A DNA stretch of 64,000 bases, taken from contig NZ_JXYA01000036.1 of assembly GCF_000967655.1 (NCBI RefSeq), positions 1 through 64,000 on the forward strand. Direction: 5' to 3'. The notes beneath the pieces were generated by a model. That model was not told where the DNA came from. It did no database searches and saw nothing but the letters and a program-made list of their open reading frames with translations. Numbering within the stretch: position 1 is the first letter of the stretch; each line of letters opens with the position of its first letter. The position numbers were made by a program, and so were the translations under genes. This document shows, piece by piece, positions 17,201-24,674 of this stretch. The DNA is from Pseudoalteromonas rubra. GTDB taxonomy: Bacteria; Pseudomonadota; Gammaproteobacteria; Enterobacterales; Alteromonadaceae.

Positions 17201-17361
17201 GCTTTGCGGTGCTGTTTGCAACCCTGATCACCTTAGTGCTGGTGCCTTGCTTGTATATCATTTTGGTGGATATCGGCAAGCTATTCGGCAAAATGTTCGG
17301 TGTATTTGGTAAAGCCGGGAAGGTGTTCAACCGTAACAAGGTGAGCCAGCAGCAAGGTTAA
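14206..17361 (+). CDS. RND-family efflux pump, inner-membrane permease
   Basis: 1051 residues, standard RND length. The N-terminal helix (about 25-45) is followed by two large periplasmic loops and two six-helix bundles (about 340-560 and 865-1035). The transmembrane proton-relay motif GIVVDDAIVIGEAAY (near 400) has the paired Asp residues, and the second half has GVVINDSLVMTDYVN. The porter entry segment FPAIELNLISVNATYPGASP is canonical. Proton-driven export of small molecules or lipids is expected. No outer-membrane channel gene is in the window. Confidence 0.92.
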   Translation: MSDQHTPRQTGLIAYFAHNSVAANLMMGFILIMGIISYFTIQRQMFPAIELNLISVNATYPGASPQEIEESILIKVEEALKDVTEIDKAVYRAFRNGGSVQLEIDTSAELADVADKVRSRVDGIATFPASMEPIRVQQIEFTQNVVQMALVADLPLTQLKPLAKEIEDELLQLSNISLVERNMPEYEIAIEVNPDALRRYNMSMADVSAAISRYSTNVSAGQIRTNAGLISVRVENQKYRGDEFRRIPVKVGANGAKVLLQDVAEIKDAFVEGEFYFKLNGVNAAYLSVKATNDQNMVPIASTIHSYIEAKNESLPEGVELTAFVDMTYYLEARLDMMKKNMFQGAILVAIMLSIFLRFKLAFWVMVGLPVCFLGSIMMMPVFGISINIVSLFAFIMVLGIVVDDAIVIGEAAYTEIERKGPGVNNVVIGAKRVATPATFGVLTTMAVFAPMVMSSGPEAAFFKSIAVVVILCLAFSLIESKWILPAHIGHTKFAPLREGSWRANFNKRFFAFVNGPYRNLIETCVQWRWTVLCGFIGMLILSVSLITSNQVRFVAMPKVPHDYPVVKLTLNDNASDSQTLEALATIENMMLEVEEEIEQEYGRGMIKNIMVWNEGRTEGNVLAVLVEEEARPFDAFELSRRWRENMPDIAGVKSLLVIDDVNDEGQGQGEFGYLLYGPDIDMLNAAGRQFIAMLQQEKGLFDVSSSIDPESKEVQLVLKQVAYDLNLSLSDIANQVGMSFYGGEAQRVIREGEEIRVMVRYPRLDRQAFSSLKHTVITTPEGKDVMLGDVVEFVERPGVSYIRRENGYRTVYIYGNIDEQVIEPNEVVDNIKDNLLPKLLEQFPEVKTELGGDIEEDQAQANEQMMFFIAGMFIVYILLAVPLKSYGQPLIIMSVIPFSLVGAIWGHWFFGLDMSMMSTYGLIAAAGVVINDSLVMTDYVNQVRKEGVKLKDAVVEAGCARFRAITLTSITTFAGVMPIIFETSLQAKFVIPMAVSLGFAVLFATLITLVLVPCLYIILVDIGKLFGKMFGVFGKAGKVFNRNKVSQQQG

Positions 17362-17385
17362 CGGTTTGCCATAACAACACGCTTT

Positions 17386-17410
17386 AAAGGCCAGCATTTG
17401 CTGGCCTTTT
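17386..17410 (+). terminator. Terminator of the RND operon
   Basis: AAAGGCCAGC-ATTT-GCTGGCCTTTT; a 10-bp stem ending in a short T-run. Confidence 0.85.
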
Positions 17411-17519
17411 GCGTTTTACCCAGAACGTCTGCGCTGCTCGCGGTGAATTACATGACATCTCAGGCGTTTATTTGCTATGTTAGGGTCACAATGGTTTTTA
17501 ACAAATTAGGAACAAGTGA

Positions 17520-19577
17520 GTGACCAAAACGCTGACCCCGCCAGTGGCTAAGAAAGTGCCACACACCATGACACACCACCAACATCAAAGGACAGACAAC
17601 TATTACTGGATGCGTGATGATAACCGTCAGGACGCCCAAATCCTGGATCATTTACACGCTGAGAACGCCTATTGCGAGGCGCTGATGAATGATCACAAAA
17701 CCTTGCAGGACCAGTTATTTGAAGAAATGAAAGGGCGCATTGTTAAAGATGACAGCACGGTGCCGGTGAAGGACGGGCGTTTTTGGTATATGAGCGAGGT
17801 CAGTGGCGACGATGAATATGCACGTCACTATCGGGGCTGTGATGAGGCCATGAGCGACAAGCAGTTACTGCTGGATGTCAACCAATTGGCCGAGGCATAC
17901 GAGTTCTTTGAACTCGGTGATATGGCAGTCAGCCCCAACGATAGCTTGCTTGCCTATAGTGAAGATATCGACGGCCGCCGCATTTATACGGTGCGCTTTA
18001 AAGACCTGCAAAGCGGCGAGATGCTGCCAGATGTACTGACTGAAACCGAAGGGGAAGTGGTCTGGGCTAACGACAGCAAAACCGTGTTTTATGTCCGTAA
18101 AGACCTGCAAACTCTGCTGGGTTATCAGGTGTATCGTCATGTTCTGGGCACACCACAAAGTGATGATCAGCTGGTCTATGAAGAGCAGGACCGCCAGTTT
18201 TACATGGGCCTGGGTAAGAGTCGCGACGAAAGCGAGATTTATATTCATCTGGCTGCGACCGAAACCACCGACATTCTGGCGCTATCGGCTGATGAGCCTC
18301 TGGGTGAATTTACACCTTTACTGGCGCGCACACCGGGCCATGAGTATGGACTGGATAAGCTGGGAGAGTACTACTATCTGGTATCGAACCGCGAAGCGAA
18401 AAATTTCCGCCTGTTACGCGCCACCAAAGAGACACTGAGTGAACCTGAGCAGTGGCAAGAGCTAATTGCACACCGTGAGCACGTGCTGCTAGAAGGCATG
18501 GAGTTGTTCCACAGTCATTATGTGGTCACAGAGCGAGAGCTTGGCCAGATCCGCTTTGTGGTGCACGACTACAGCGGGAGCAGTTATCAGCTAAAATTCG
18601 ACGATGCCTGCTTTTATGCCGGATTAGGCTATAACCCCGAGCCCGAAGCCGAGACCGTTCGGGTTTATTATTCAAGCCTGACCACGCCAAGCAGCATCTA
18701 TGACTTTACACTGGCGGGGGGCAAGAAGACCCTGAAGAAGCAGCAACGTGTGCTGGGTGAGTTTAATGCGGAGCATTATGCGTCTGAGCGTTTACATATC
18801 CGTGTGCGTGATGGCGTTGAGGTGCCTGTGTCTCTGGTTTATCGCAAAGATAGGTTTAATAAAGACGGCACCAACCCCTTGTTGCAGTATGGCTACGGCG
18901 CGTACGGGATCACCATAGACCCGAACTTCTCAAGCAACACGCTGAGCCTGCTGGACCGCGGTTTTGTGTATGCAATAGCCCATATTCGTGGCTCCGAAAT
19001 GCTTGGCCGTCACTGGTATGAGCAGGGCAAAAAAGCGCACAAGCAAAACAGCTTTAACGACTTTGAAGACGTCACCCGTGCTCTGGTGGAGCAAGGCTAT
19101 GGCGCAGCGGATAAGATTTTTGCATCAGGTGGCAGTGCCGGTGGTCTGCTGATGGGCGCGGTGGTAAACCAGGCACCTGAGTTATATCGTGGTATTGGCT
19201 GCCATGTGCCCTTTTTGGATGTGCTGACCACTATGCTGGATGAAAGCATTCCGCTGACCACCAATGAATACGACGAGTGGGGCAACCCCAATGATGAGGC
19301 GGATTATCACACCATCCTGGCGTATTCGCCCTATGACAACCTGCGTGCGGCAGATTATCCCAATATTCTGGTCACAACCGGTTTGCATGATTCTCAGGTG
19401 CAGTACTGGGAGCCGATGAAATGGGTGGCCAAATTGCGTGAGTTAAAAACAGACAGTAACCTGCTGTTGTTTAAAACCGATATGGATGCCGGTCATGGTG
19501 GTGCGTCAGGTCGCTTTAAGAGCCTGCACGAAAAGGCGCTGGAAATGGCCTTCTTTATTGGCTTGCTTGAGGGCTAA
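17520..19577 (+). CDS. ptrB: Oligopeptidase B (S9A serine peptidase)
   Basis: 685 residues from a GTG start with AGGA 9 bases upstream. The N-terminal beta-propeller covers about 75-410, and the alpha/beta-hydrolase domain the flanks. Catalytic triad as seen: Ser539 in GGSAGG, Asp624 in TTGLHDSQV, His659 in AGHGG. YGYGAYGITIDPNFS precedes the oxyanion region. The family cleaves short peptides after Arg/Lys in the cytoplasm or periplasm; no signal peptide is present. Length matches E. coli PtrB. Confidence 0.95.
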   Translation: MTKTLTPPVAKKVPHTMTHHQHQRTDNYYWMRDDNRQDAQILDHLHAENAYCEALMNDHKTLQDQLFEEMKGRIVKDDSTVPVKDGRFWYMSEVSGDDEYARHYRGCDEAMSDKQLLLDVNQLAEAYEFFELGDMAVSPNDSLLAYSEDIDGRRIYTVRFKDLQSGEMLPDVLTETEGEVVWANDSKTVFYVRKDLQTLLGYQVYRHVLGTPQSDDQLVYEEQDRQFYMGLGKSRDESEIYIHLAATETTDILALSADEPLGEFTPLLARTPGHEYGLDKLGEYYYLVSNREAKNFRLLRATKETLSEPEQWQELIAHREHVLLEGMELFHSHYVVTERELGQIRFVVHDYSGSSYQLKFDDACFYAGLGYNPEPEAETVRVYYSSLTTPSSIYDFTLAGGKKTLKKQQRVLGEFNAEHYASERLHIRVRDGVEVPVSLVYRKDRFNKDGTNPLLQYGYGAYGITIDPNFSSNTLSLLDRGFVYAIAHIRGSEMLGRHWYEQGKKAHKQNSFNDFEDVTRALVEQGYGAADKIFASGGSAGGLLMGAVVNQAPELYRGIGCHVPFLDVLTTMLDESIPLTTNEYDEWGNPNDEADYHTILAYSPYDNLRAADYPNILVTTGLHDSQVQYWEPMKWVAKLRELKTDSNLLLFKTDMDAGHGGASGRFKSLHEKALEMAFFIGLLEG

Positions 19578-19585
19578 TACGAAAG

Positions 19586-19619
19586 CAGTCACCGGTTGAT
19601 AACGCTCAACCGGTGACTG
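19586..19619. terminator. Shared bidirectional hairpin between ptrB and dps
   Basis: CAGTCACCGGTTGA and its exact complement flank TAACGC, a perfect 14-bp stem between convergent genes. No strong T-run is present. Confidence 0.6.
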
Positions 19620-19641
19620 TGTTAGTTACTTTTGATTTATA

Positions 19642-20109
19642 TTAAGCGAGATAAGCTTTTAGCATCCACACCAGCTTTTCCTGCTCTTTGATGTAATCGC
19701 TCATCATCGCGGCGGTACCTTCGTCGCTGGCATCGCCGGCTTGTTCCAGAATGTCGCGCTGCATTTTAATTAACGTGGTAAAGCCATCCAGCAAACTTCT
19801 TACAGCTTCCTGACCATCGCTGATCCCTTTGGCTTCATTGATCTTACTGTGCTCCAGGTAATCGCTGAAGGCGTGTAAAGGGGTGCCTTCAATGGTCAAA
19901 ATACGTTCTGCAATTTCATCAACCTGAAGTAGCAGCTGGTTGTAAATCTCTTCAAACTTAACGTGTAACTCGAAAAAGTTACGGCCCTTGATGTTCCAGT
20001 GCACACTGCGGGCGTTCATGTATTGGATCTGGTAACTACTTAACAGGGTATTGAGGTTGCTTACTAATGCCTGACTTTTCTGACTGTCTAATCCAATGCT
20101 GTTGCTCAT
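19642..20109 (-). CDS. dps: Dps-family DNA-binding/ferroxidase miniferritin
   Basis: 155 residues forming a four-helix ferritin-like bundle. Ferroxidase-site residues as in Dps proteins: HWNIKGRNFFELHVKFEEIY (His and Asp/Glu pair) and DEIAERILTIEG. It stores iron and protects DNA during oxidative stress or starvation. Good ribosome site (AGGAG) before the ATG. A divergent, gene-poor region lies upstream. Confidence 0.93.
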   Translation of the reverse strand: MSNSIGLDSQKSQALVSNLNTLLSSYQIQYMNARSVHWNIKGRNFFELHVKFEEIYNQLLLQVDEIAERILTIEGTPLHAFSDYLEHSKINEAKGISDGQEAVRSLLDGFTTLIKMQRDILEQAGDASDEGTAAMMSDYIKEQEKLVWMLKAYLA

Positions 20110-20580
20110 CGTTTACTCCTGTACTGTGGTTAAAAAAGAAGACGCGAGTTGGGGCGTCTGATTGATTGTTAGTGTGGCTAAAAACGCATCAGATGCCAAA
20201 TGGGAAAAGTCGATTGCAGACATCGACATTATTGAAGGCGGTGCTGCACTGACCGCGCCACACTATGAGGGAAAAGCTTATACAACAGCGGCTTAATCCA
20301 GACTTAATGATGCTTAAAGTTTGCCACTTTGCCACTCGAAACGATAACAACGCGCACTAAGTTGATCTACCTCAAATGGCAATTGGGTTGCTTTTTCGCC
20401 GCTGTGGCACTTTGATTTAGGTCAAAATTTCCCCGTATCAGAGGCGCATAATGAACCCAGCAGGCACAAGGTGTGAACGCAATGCCAGGGTATAACAGCG
20501 CACATCTGAGCCATTTATTTAGGTGTTTATAGAGGCGTGTCGGAGCACTGAGTACAGGTGCCGCACCCAAGGAGCGTATC
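20110..20580. other. 471-bp intergenic region between dps and a small membrane-protein gene
   Basis: It holds the dps promoter side, a small hairpin AGACGC...GCGTCT (20140-20159), a 40-codon possible gene relic (20174-20296) and the leader of the gene at 20581. The remaining 280 bases show nothing I can assign. Confidence 0.5.
20174..20296 (+). CDS. Possible 40-residue gene relic
   Basis: GTG-initiated frame with coding-like codon composition. The product includes NASDAKWEKSIADIDIIEGG and ends in YEGKAYTTAA. No ribosome site is visible, and a stop codon lies 12 bases upstream of the GTG. It may be the surviving 3' end of a lost gene or a very small protein. No family is recognised. Confidence 0.25.
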   Translation: MAKNASDAKWEKSIADIDIIEGGAALTAPHYEGKAYTTAA

Positions 20581-20790
20581 ATGCAAGGTAAAACCCCTTC
20601 TCAACATAAATCCGAAATCGCTGTGGTTGTTATCGCATTATTGACCTTTGTGGTTGGTCTGGTCGGTCACCTGGCTGGTGCCAGCTATGCAAACTCAGAT
20701 GCATTTGGCTATATTGCTGCACCGATCCCATTAATTGTGGGGATCATTGCGCTGGTGGCTTACAAAATTGCGGCTAATGGCGATCACTGA
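20581..20790 (+). CDS. Small two-helix membrane protein
   Basis: 69 residues with a strong ribosome site (AAGGAG, 8 bases before the ATG). Two hydrophobic helices (about 12-33 and 43-63) are joined by a short loop. Its 3' end overlaps the convergent hydrolase gene by 7 bp. No family is recognised; similar small proteins are often annotated as hypothetical membrane proteins in marine gammaproteobacteria. Confidence 0.75.
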   Translation: MQGKTPSQHKSEIAVVVIALLTFVVGLVGHLAGASYANSDAFGYIAAPIPLIVGIIALVAYKIAANGDH

Positions 20791-21389
20791 TCGCGCTTGA
20801 GCACCTCAACGATGTAATCGAGGACGGTGCGGGAATAAATCAAGGTGGTATGGCTGAGGCGAAAGATTTTGTGCTCGGCCATGCCCTGTAGTTTGGTTTC
20901 ATCCAGCAGCACAGTGCCATCTGAGCGGCTGCCCTTTTTTAGCAGCGGCATCAGCCCAATCGGCAGATCGCCGGCAATGCTGTAAAGTTTGGCTTTAAAC
21001 GGCCAGTTTTGCTGCTGGCTGAGCAGATATTCCACGCTGTTTTTGAGCAGCATATCAAAGCCGCGGTCATGCATATGTTTGGCAATGTAACTGCCTTTGT
21101 GCGGGGTGCCCAGAGTGATCACTTTGCTGATGGCAGAGCTTGCTTCTGAGTTATGGGTGAGGTAATCCCGGGCCACCAGGCCACCCATAGAATGGCACAC
21201 CAGCGCGGCCTCGTGACCTGCGACAAAGGCATCAATTTGCTCAAAAATAGTGTGTCTGTCGGGTGTCAGCGTGTTGTAGCTGAGGTTGAGGATCTCAAAG
21301 CCAAGCTTTTCCAGCCGCTCGCACAGTGGGCGCATGACAAATCCTGACATATATAGTCCATGTAATACAACAACTCTGGTTACTGCCAT
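20784..21389 (-). CDS. Alpha/beta-hydrolase, lipase-like (PGAP1/esterase type)
   Basis: 201 residues, a compact hydrolase. VVVLHGLYMSGFVMRPL is the oxyanion-loop strand, CHSMGGLVARDYL the nucleophile elbow (Ser in HSMGG), and TLGTPHKGS is typical of triacylglycerol lipase/PGAP1-like members. The C-terminal RLSHTTLIYS supplies a His candidate. Cytoplasmic, with no signal peptide. It lies 30 bp behind yaeQ on the same strand, so probably co-transcribed. Substrate unknown. Confidence 0.82.
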   Translation of the reverse strand: MAVTRVVVLHGLYMSGFVMRPLCERLEKLGFEILNLSYNTLTPDRHTIFEQIDAFVAGHEAALVCHSMGGLVARDYLTHNSEASSAISKVITLGTPHKGSYIAKHMHDRGFDMLLKNSVEYLLSQQQNWPFKAKLYSIAGDLPIGLMPLLKKGSRSDGTVLLDETKLQGMAEHKIFRLSHTTLIYSRTVLDYIVEVLKRDQ

Positions 21390-21419
21390 TGTGGTTTCCT
21401 CTTATGCACCCGGGTGAGC

Positions 21420-21959
21420 TTATCCCTGCAAAGTTTCGGGGATAAGGTGGACGCTGTGTTGCTCATCACTGAACCAAATCTCGCCGTCCTGTACCGTCAC
21501 CGTCAATGCCATAGTACGGGTCAGCATCTCTGCCATCACGCTGGTTGCGCTATAAGGCAGGCTGATGATTTTGAGGTTAGTATACTGGCGCAGTGTGTTT
21601 TGGTTCTTTTGCCACCAGGGTCCCTGATTGTTCTCACCATAGGTATAAAGTACCACTTGTTTAGCGCGGTTGCTGGCTTTTTTTAGCCATTTCTCTTCCG
21701 GTAAGCCAACGCTGAGCCACAGCTCGATTTCATCACTGTAATTTTTTAGCCAGATATCCGGCTCATCTTCGACGCACAAACCTTTACTGAAGCTGAGCCC
21801 GTCCTGATATTCCAGCGCAAATGCCAGTAGCCGCACCATCACACGCTGGGCGTTTTCCGAGGGGTGTTGTGCCAGTGTGACACTGATGTCCTGATATACA
21901 TGACGGTCCATATCGCTTAGCGAAAGGTTGGCCTTTAAAATAGTTGCTTTGAGTGCCAT
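21420..21959 (-). CDS. yaeQ: YaeQ family protein
   Basis: 179 residues. Diagnostic segments: MALKATILKANLSLSDMDRH, LAQHPSENAQRVMVRLLAFA and EDEPDIWLKNYSDEIELWLS. YaeQ has a PD-(D/E)XK nuclease-like fold, but its biological role is unsettled (early reports of haemolysin-transcription suppression concern E. coli and Salmonella). Here it precedes the lipase-like gene. Confidence 0.92.
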   Translation of the reverse strand: MALKATILKANLSLSDMDRHVYQDISVTLAQHPSENAQRVMVRLLAFALEYQDGLSFSKGLCVEDEPDIWLKNYSDEIELWLSVGLPEEKWLKKASNRAKQVVLYTYGENNQGPWWQKNQNTLRQYTNLKIISLPYSATSVMAEMLTRTMALTVTVQDGEIWFSDEQHSVHLIPETLQG

Positions 21960-22160
21960 TGCCTGTCCAAGTTAGCAAAAACGCCATTATATCGGTAAAC
22001 ATGGAGTTTGTGCGGGGAAAGTGAGGGTATCTTTGATCCCCCAATATCCACGTTTATAGTACACTATGCGTTATTCATGTGTCGTGTGGCCGGGCAAAGT
22101 CGATAGTGTGTGCCCTGGTCGTTGAGTCAGACACAGCCAGATTTAATAAGGTAAAAAACG

Positions 22161-23114
22161 ATGAGCAGAACAGGTATCCAGTGGTTTCCCGGACATATGA
22201 ACAAGGCGCGCAATGAGATCAAAGAGATCATGCCGCAGATGGATGTGATTATTGAAGTGCTGGATGCCCGCATACCTTACAGCAGTGAAAACCCCATGGT
22301 GGCGCAGCTGCGTGGTGATAAGCCGGTCATCAAAATTCTCAATAAAGCCGATCTGGCCGACCCGGAGCTGACTCAGGCCTGGATGGAGTATTTTGAGCGC
22401 GAAGATGGCGTGAAAACCCTGGCGTTTGGTCATGATAAAGGCAATGAAGTGCAGCGGATCAACGCCTTGTGTAAAAAGCTGGCACCGCAAAAGGTCGGTC
22501 AGGATAAGCAGCTTAAAGCCATGATCATGGGCATTCCCAATGTTGGCAAATCGACGCTGATCAATATTCTGGCAGGAAGGATTGTCGCGAAAACGGGCAA
22601 TGAACCGGCTGTGACTAAGGCCCAGCAACGCATTAAGCTTGAAGACGGCATTATGTTGTACGATACGCCAGGCATGTTATGGCCTAAGGTTGAAAACGAA
22701 AATTCGGGCTATCGCCTGGCTGCCACCGGTGCCATTCGTGATACTGCTATCAACTATGAAGAAGTGGCCAGTTATACCGCCGAATACCTGCTACAGGCGT
22801 ATCCTCAGTTGTTACAGGCGCGCTATAAAATTGACGAGCTGCCCGACTGCGACTGGACCTTTATTGAAATGGCCGGACGCAAGCGTGGCTGTATTCGTGG
22901 CGGCAACCAGGTCGATACCCATAAAATGTCGGAGATCCTGATCAACGAATTGCGCGATGCCGTGATCGGCCGTATCACCATGGAAACCCCGCAAATGCGC
23001 GATGAGGAAGAAGAAATGGTGGCTCAGCTGCGCCAGGCGGCAGAAGCAAAGAAAGCGGCCAAAGAGGAAGAAAAACGCCAGCGTCGCGCCCGTGCGCGTA
23101 AAAACCGCCGTTAA
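22161..23114 (+). CDS. ylqF: Ribosome-biogenesis GTPase YlqF/RbgA
   Basis: 317 residues. Circularly permuted GTPase order: NKxD motif (LNKADLAD, near 55) precedes the P-loop GIPNVGKST (near 122) and the G3 DTPGMLWPK (near 170). The N-terminal IQWFPGHMNKARNEI is a family hallmark. The family acts in late large-subunit assembly. Basic C-terminal tail (RQRRARARKNRR). AAGG lies close before the ATG. Its terminator is shared with the sRNA gene facing it. Confidence 0.93.
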   Translation: MSRTGIQWFPGHMNKARNEIKEIMPQMDVIIEVLDARIPYSSENPMVAQLRGDKPVIKILNKADLADPELTQAWMEYFEREDGVKTLAFGHDKGNEVQRINALCKKLAPQKVGQDKQLKAMIMGIPNVGKSTLINILAGRIVAKTGNEPAVTKAQQRIKLEDGIMLYDTPGMLWPKVENENSGYRLAATGAIRDTAINYEEVASYTAEYLLQAYPQLLQARYKIDELPDCDWTFIEMAGRKRGCIRGGNQVDTHKMSEILINELRDAVIGRITMETPQMRDEEEEMVAQLRQAAEAKKAAKEEEKRQRRARARKNRR

Positions 23115-23141
23115 GTTTTGCTTTGCGTAAAAATCAGGCAT

Positions 23142-23359
23142 AAAAAAAGCCCGGGGCAGGGCTTTTTGATTTCATATCTACCGTCACCGATATGAGCAAT
23201 GTAGCAAGTAAAATGTGAGTTGGTTGCCGGTAAGCCACACCAAGGGGCGTTAATGCTTTTCACCTGCAACCAGAGCTTTTTGCGTAAGCAACACGTACTT
23301 CTGAGTCGAGAAACAAATTAAGTACTAAAACAAAATGAGCCGTCAATCTCGCTTTGTTG
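23142..23359 (-). ncRNA. Tandem Fur-type sRNA, copy A (RyhB/PrrF-like)
   Basis: Predicted about 218-nt RNA transcribed leftward. Promoter: TTGACA (23389-23394 in complement), 17-bp spacer, GATAAT (23366-23371). The body shares three segments with copy B: TTGTTTCTCGA, ACGCCCCTTGGTGT and a 44-nt identical block (23169-23212) containing ACATTGCTCA, a string also found in the E. coli RyhB core. A GGTTGC/GCAACC stem encloses the C-rich loop. It ends at a GC hairpin followed by seven T. No credible ORF covers it. The RyhB/PrrF analogy is inference from motif, promoter and duplication. Confidence 0.78.
23144..23168. terminator. Bidirectional terminator shared by ylqF and sRNA copy A
   Basis: AAAAAGCCC-GGGGCA-GGGCTTTTT. 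T-runs on both strands allow it to stop ylqF from the left and the sRNA from the right. Confidence 0.85.
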
Positions 23360-23365
23360 AGATTG

Positions 23366-23419
23366 ATTATCAGTTAGATCTTTTTGCCTGTCAATCCATT
23401 TTTGAAAATAATTCTCATT
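23366..23419 (-). promoter_or_regulatory. Promoter and Fur-box-like sites of sRNA copy A
   Basis: Minus-strand TTGACA-N17-GATAAT. A Fur-box-like GAAAATAATTCTCATT (plus strand, 23404-23419) lies just upstream, and TGATAATCAATC overlaps the -10. Both resemble the Fur consensus of GATAAT-type hexamers, predicting derepression when iron is scarce. Confidence 0.75.
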
Positions 23420-23568
23420 TAGTTTAAATCCCACTAATCATGCCAATAGCTGCTGGTGTAACACTGTGAGCAAGGCTCGTCGCTTAGGCGTGTGTGTTGG
23501 AGGTGTCATAACACTATTTCAGTTACCCGGGTGAGTTTGGTCTGGGAATGGATCAGTGTTCAGAAATG

Positions 23569-23594
23569 AAAAAAGCCCTGAGGAGGACTTTTTT
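23569..23594 (-). terminator. Terminator of sRNA copy B
   Basis: On the minus strand AGTCCT-CCTC-AGGGCT forms a stem with one G-U pair, flanked by A-run and T-run. It is less GC-rich than that of copy A. Confidence 0.7.
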
Positions 23595-23775
23595 ATTTCA
23601 TATCTACCGTCACCGATATGAGCAATGTAGCAAGTAAACTATAAGGCGGTTGTTGAGTTACACCAAGGGGCGTCAATGTAACTCAGTAACAACCAGTGCT
23701 GTTATCGTGCGCAACACGCGTTTCAGGGTCGAGAAACAATTAGAGTAACAAAATGCACCGTCGAGCACTTTGTTG
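23569..23775 (-). ncRNA. Tandem Fur-type sRNA, copy B (RyhB/PrrF-like)
   Basis: Predicted about 207-nt RNA, 426 bp to the right of copy A and in the same orientation. It has the same promoter geometry (TTGACA 23805-23810, GATAAT 23782-23787, spacer 17) and the same 44-nt block (23595-23638). Its hairpin stem differs in sequence from copy A but still pairs (GGTTGTT with AACAACC, TGAGTTACA with TGTAACTCA), while the loop CGCCCCTTGG is unchanged. Compensatory change supports a folded RNA. Separate terminators imply two independent transcripts. Confidence 0.78.
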
Positions 23776-23781
23776 AGATTG

Positions 23782-23835
23782 ATTATCAATTAGATTGGCG
23801 TATCTGTCAAATACTTTTTGAAAATAATTCTCATT
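23782..23835 (-). promoter_or_regulatory. Promoter and Fur-box-like sites of sRNA copy B
   Basis: TTGACA-N17-GATAAT on the minus strand, with GAAAATAATTCTCATT at 23820-23835 (plus strand) identical to the site of copy A and a second TGATAATCAATC over the -10. Confidence 0.75.
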
Positions 23836-23963
23836 ACCATAGTTGCTGTGTTGCATGCTGTAGCGCTGTATGAACTTATGAATATACGCATAAAGCGTAT
23901 CTGTATTAAACACAAAAATGCTGTTAATCTGGCTTTGTTTCAAACTGTTAAAAGGAATTTATT

Positions 23964-24665
23964 TTGACCTCCTATTTGTTACCGGTTGCGGCAGTCGCGA
24001 CACTCAGCATGCCAGCATTGGCTTTGGCGTCTATTGATTTAGAGGCTCAGTTGCTCTCATTCGATTCTCAGGACCACACAATTTATCTGGAGGCTGCGCC
24101 TGTGCCTCATACAGAGCAAGCCATGCGTCTGCGATTTTGGGCGCAGTGCAAAGATCAGCAATGTGGTGGTCCGCGTTTTCAGCGGCAGATGATCCGCGAC
24201 TTGGAATCGGCAATGCCGCGAGACGCTTTTGGCGTTTTAAACAAAGTGGATGTGTTGCCCTGTCAGAATGTGATGAAAGGGTGCGTGTCGAATCTTAAAG
24301 CCGCCCGGGTATTGCTCGAGACCAATGTGTCACTCGAGGAGTGGATGTCCTTTGACCTGAATATCTTTGATTTACTGGTTGTGTCTGCGACCTCAGGAGC
24401 CAGTTCGGCGCTCCCGTTACAGGCTTGCAACTATGAAGCAACGGCGGGTACGTGTCTGATGAACGAGAACTTTGAATTTACTACGCTCGGCCCAACGTCA
24501 TTTTCGGTAACCTATGAAGCAAACTGGAATGATGCGGATCAGCGCGAGGATGAACAGGCACTGCACCGGTTTACCCACAGGAATGGGTATCATTGTAAAG
24601 AGCAGGCAGACACTATGGCGTCGCACGTACGAGTGACACTAACGTGCGAACATCAGGGTTTATAA
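23964..24665 (+). CDS. Secreted protein of unknown function
   Basis: 233 residues from a TTG start that has AAGGA 7 bases upstream. Signal peptide about 1-22 (LPVAAVATLSMPALALA). The mature protein has paired cysteines (CKDQQCGG, DVLPCQNVMKGC, LQACNYEATAGTC) suggesting disulfides in the periplasm or outside. No family is recognised. It starts 189 bp to the right of the sRNA B start and is divergent from it, so its promoter could also feel Fur; this is speculation. Confidence 0.7.
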   Translation: MTSYLLPVAAVATLSMPALALASIDLEAQLLSFDSQDHTIYLEAAPVPHTEQAMRLRFWAQCKDQQCGGPRFQRQMIRDLESAMPRDAFGVLNKVDVLPCQNVMKGCVSNLKAARVLLETNVSLEEWMSFDLNIFDLLVVSATSGASSALPLQACNYEATAGTCLMNENFEFTTLGPTSFSVTYEANWNDADQREDEQALHRFTHRNGYHCKEQADTMASHVRVTLTCEHQGL

Positions 24666-24674
24666 CAAGCGGGT

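Noticed and set aside
23740..23943. 67-codon minus-strand frame over sRNA copy B's promoter
   Set aside because: It overlaps the TTGACA/GATAAT promoter and the Fur-box-like site, has no ribosome site, and the parallel region of copy A does not encode a similar product.
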